From the NCBI GenBank assembly GCA_026392355.1, contig JAPLCF010000032.1, positions 1 to 64,000 of the forward strand: DNA of 64,000 bases. Reading direction: 5' to 3'. A model generated the notes under the pieces. The model did not search any database. It was not told the DNA's origin and saw nothing but the letters and a program-made list of their open reading frames with translations. This document shows, piece after piece, positions 63,218 through 64,000 of this stretch. A program made the position numbers and the translations under genes. Positions within the stretch are counted from its first letter, which is position 1, and every line of letters starts with the position of its first letter. This DNA is from Actinomycetota bacterium (GTDB lineage Bacteria > Actinomycetota > Thermoleophilia > Gaiellales > F1-60-MAGs149).

Positions 63218-64000
63218 CTAGTCGCCGGCGACGAGTACGCGCTGCCGAGCAGGTAGCGCCTCGTCGATCGCATCGGTCGACGACGTGCGCGGGTAGCCCA
63301 CGCGCGGTGCGAGCAGCGCCATCGCCAAGAAGACCATCACCCACGGGAGGTAGAGGTACATCCAGTGCGTCAGCACGAGCTGGAAACCGATCATCAACGC
63401 ACCGGCGAAGGCCATGGCGCGCGTTGGGTCGAGGCGGCGCGGGACGAAGAAGAGTGCAACCGCGCCGACGACGAGCGCCACCTTGAGCATCTTCTGCACG
63501 ACCGCCAGATCGGGGAAGCCCGGGTATGCGCCCCAGTCCCACAGCGAGAAGGGCGATGGGCGATCGAGCTGCCAGCCAAACGTGCGATCCCAGAAGGTAC
63601 GCAGTGCGCCTGAGCCGTCGAGGGCGATCAGCACCACTGCCAACACTGCCGTGACGAGCACCATGCCGAGCAGCGTGCGGCCAGAGCCGGGACCAGGGCG
63701 CACTGCGCTCCACAGCCGCTGCCCCCGCGAGAGGCGCACGGCGGGCTGTCCGTAGGGCCACTCTCCGCGCGGACGCGGTGGTGGGCGATCGAGTCGCAGC
63801 CAGAGCGGGATCAAGATCAGGGGCGCGAACTTCGCCAGTGCTGCAACCATCAGCAGCGCGCCACGCCCTACCGGACGGGCGATCAGCGCCGCACTCCACG
63901 CAAGGTATGCCGCGACGATCGAGTCGTTCGAATCGCTCATGAACGTGTAGGCCGACCACGGCACGGCCAACCAGAACAGCGCCATGGCTGCGGCCAGGCG
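63218..64000 (-). CDS. GT87/DUF2029-like multi-pass membrane protein, 5' end cut
   Basis: At least 260 residues of an integral membrane protein, open to the window edge (codons continue five more before the track ATG 63985). Several long hydrophobic spans are visible. FWDRTFGWQLDRPSPFSLWDW is a segment I associate with GT87-like polyprenyl-phosphate-dependent mannosyl transferases of actinobacteria. The catalytic N-terminal loop is outside the window, so activity is not shown. It converges with ymdB with a 1-nt gap. Confidence 0.7.
   Translation of the reverse strand, partial: RLAAAMALFWLAVPWSAYTFMSDSNDSIVAAYLAWSAALIARPVGRGALLMVAALAKFAPLILIPLWLRLDRPPPRPRGEWPYGQPAVRLSRGQRLWSAVRPGPGSGRTLLGMVLVTAVLAVVLIALDGSGALRTFWDRTFGWQLDRPSPFSLWDWGAYPGFPDLAVVQKMLKVALVVGAVALFFVPRRLDPTRAMAFAGALMIGFQLVLTHWMYLYLPWVMVFLAMALLAPRVGYPRTSSTDAIDEALPARQRVLVAGD

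Overview
The window is about 64 kb of GC-rich, gene-dense DNA from the chromosomal origin region of an actinobacterium-like organism. Gene content suggests Actinomycetota, perhaps a Thermoleophilia/Solirubrobacterales-type lineage. That is an inference from GC content, the futalosine-type menaquinone gene, abundant GTG starts, TANNNT promoters placed almost on the start codons, and a mix of actinobacterial gene order with bacterial-type fab/acc genes. No 16S rRNA is present to confirm it.

Layout. 0-8 kb: mqnD (cut by the edge), small unknowns, an ornithine-cyclodeaminase-like enzyme, a LytS/LytR-type two-component pair, a VanW protein and a LacI-family regulator with a visible operator. 8-19.6 kb: PolX, a dolichol-phosphate-mannose-synthase-like transferase, an L,D-transpeptidase, a thiamine-type cluster (thiL, P-loop kinase, ThiY-like lipoprotein, divergent permease and ATPase), pheA and an MrfA-like helicase. 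19.7-23.3 kb: an LRR surface protein and a gamma-glutamyltransferase-like enzyme. 23.36-28.8 kb: a cobalamin riboswitch followed by six overlapping or nearly abutting genes: two DUF4430 proteins, EcfT, a fused double EcfA ATPase, an S component and a secreted alpha/alpha-barrel protein. 28.8-35.8 kb: fatty-acid synthesis (fabZ-fabH-fabD-fabG-fabF-accD-accA) with birA divergent. 36.3-50.8 kb: the replication-origin core. dnaN-recF-dciA-gyrB-gyrA and dnaA run left; rpmH-rnpA-yidD-yidC-jag-rsmG-parA-parB run right; variant DnaA boxes and two parS sites are present. 50.9-53.3 kb: a YcnI-CopC-YcnI copper-type cluster, then tRNA-Ile. 53.4-64 kb: a secreted protein, a second KAS, an array of four perfect palindromes, a bifunctional-nuclease-family protein, chorismate mutase, a CAAX-type protease with a substrate-binding lipoprotein, a class A PBP, a degenerate M23-like protein, YmdB and a GT87-like membrane protein.

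The most interesting system is the riboswitch-controlled operon at 23.4-28.8 kb. Its secreted parts match the two halves of animal intrinsic factor/transcobalamin: a squalene-cyclase-like alpha barrel and DUF4430 beta domains. Here they are separate exported polypeptides encoded with an ECF importer, which suggests a split cobalamin-capture system. Other notable points are a DnaA recognition helix with DHKT instead of DHTT beside TTATCCCCA-like boxes, a natural Gln at the main quinolone position of GyrA, a four-copy GGGTCCGGACCC array, and a window-wide pattern suggesting leaderless transcripts.
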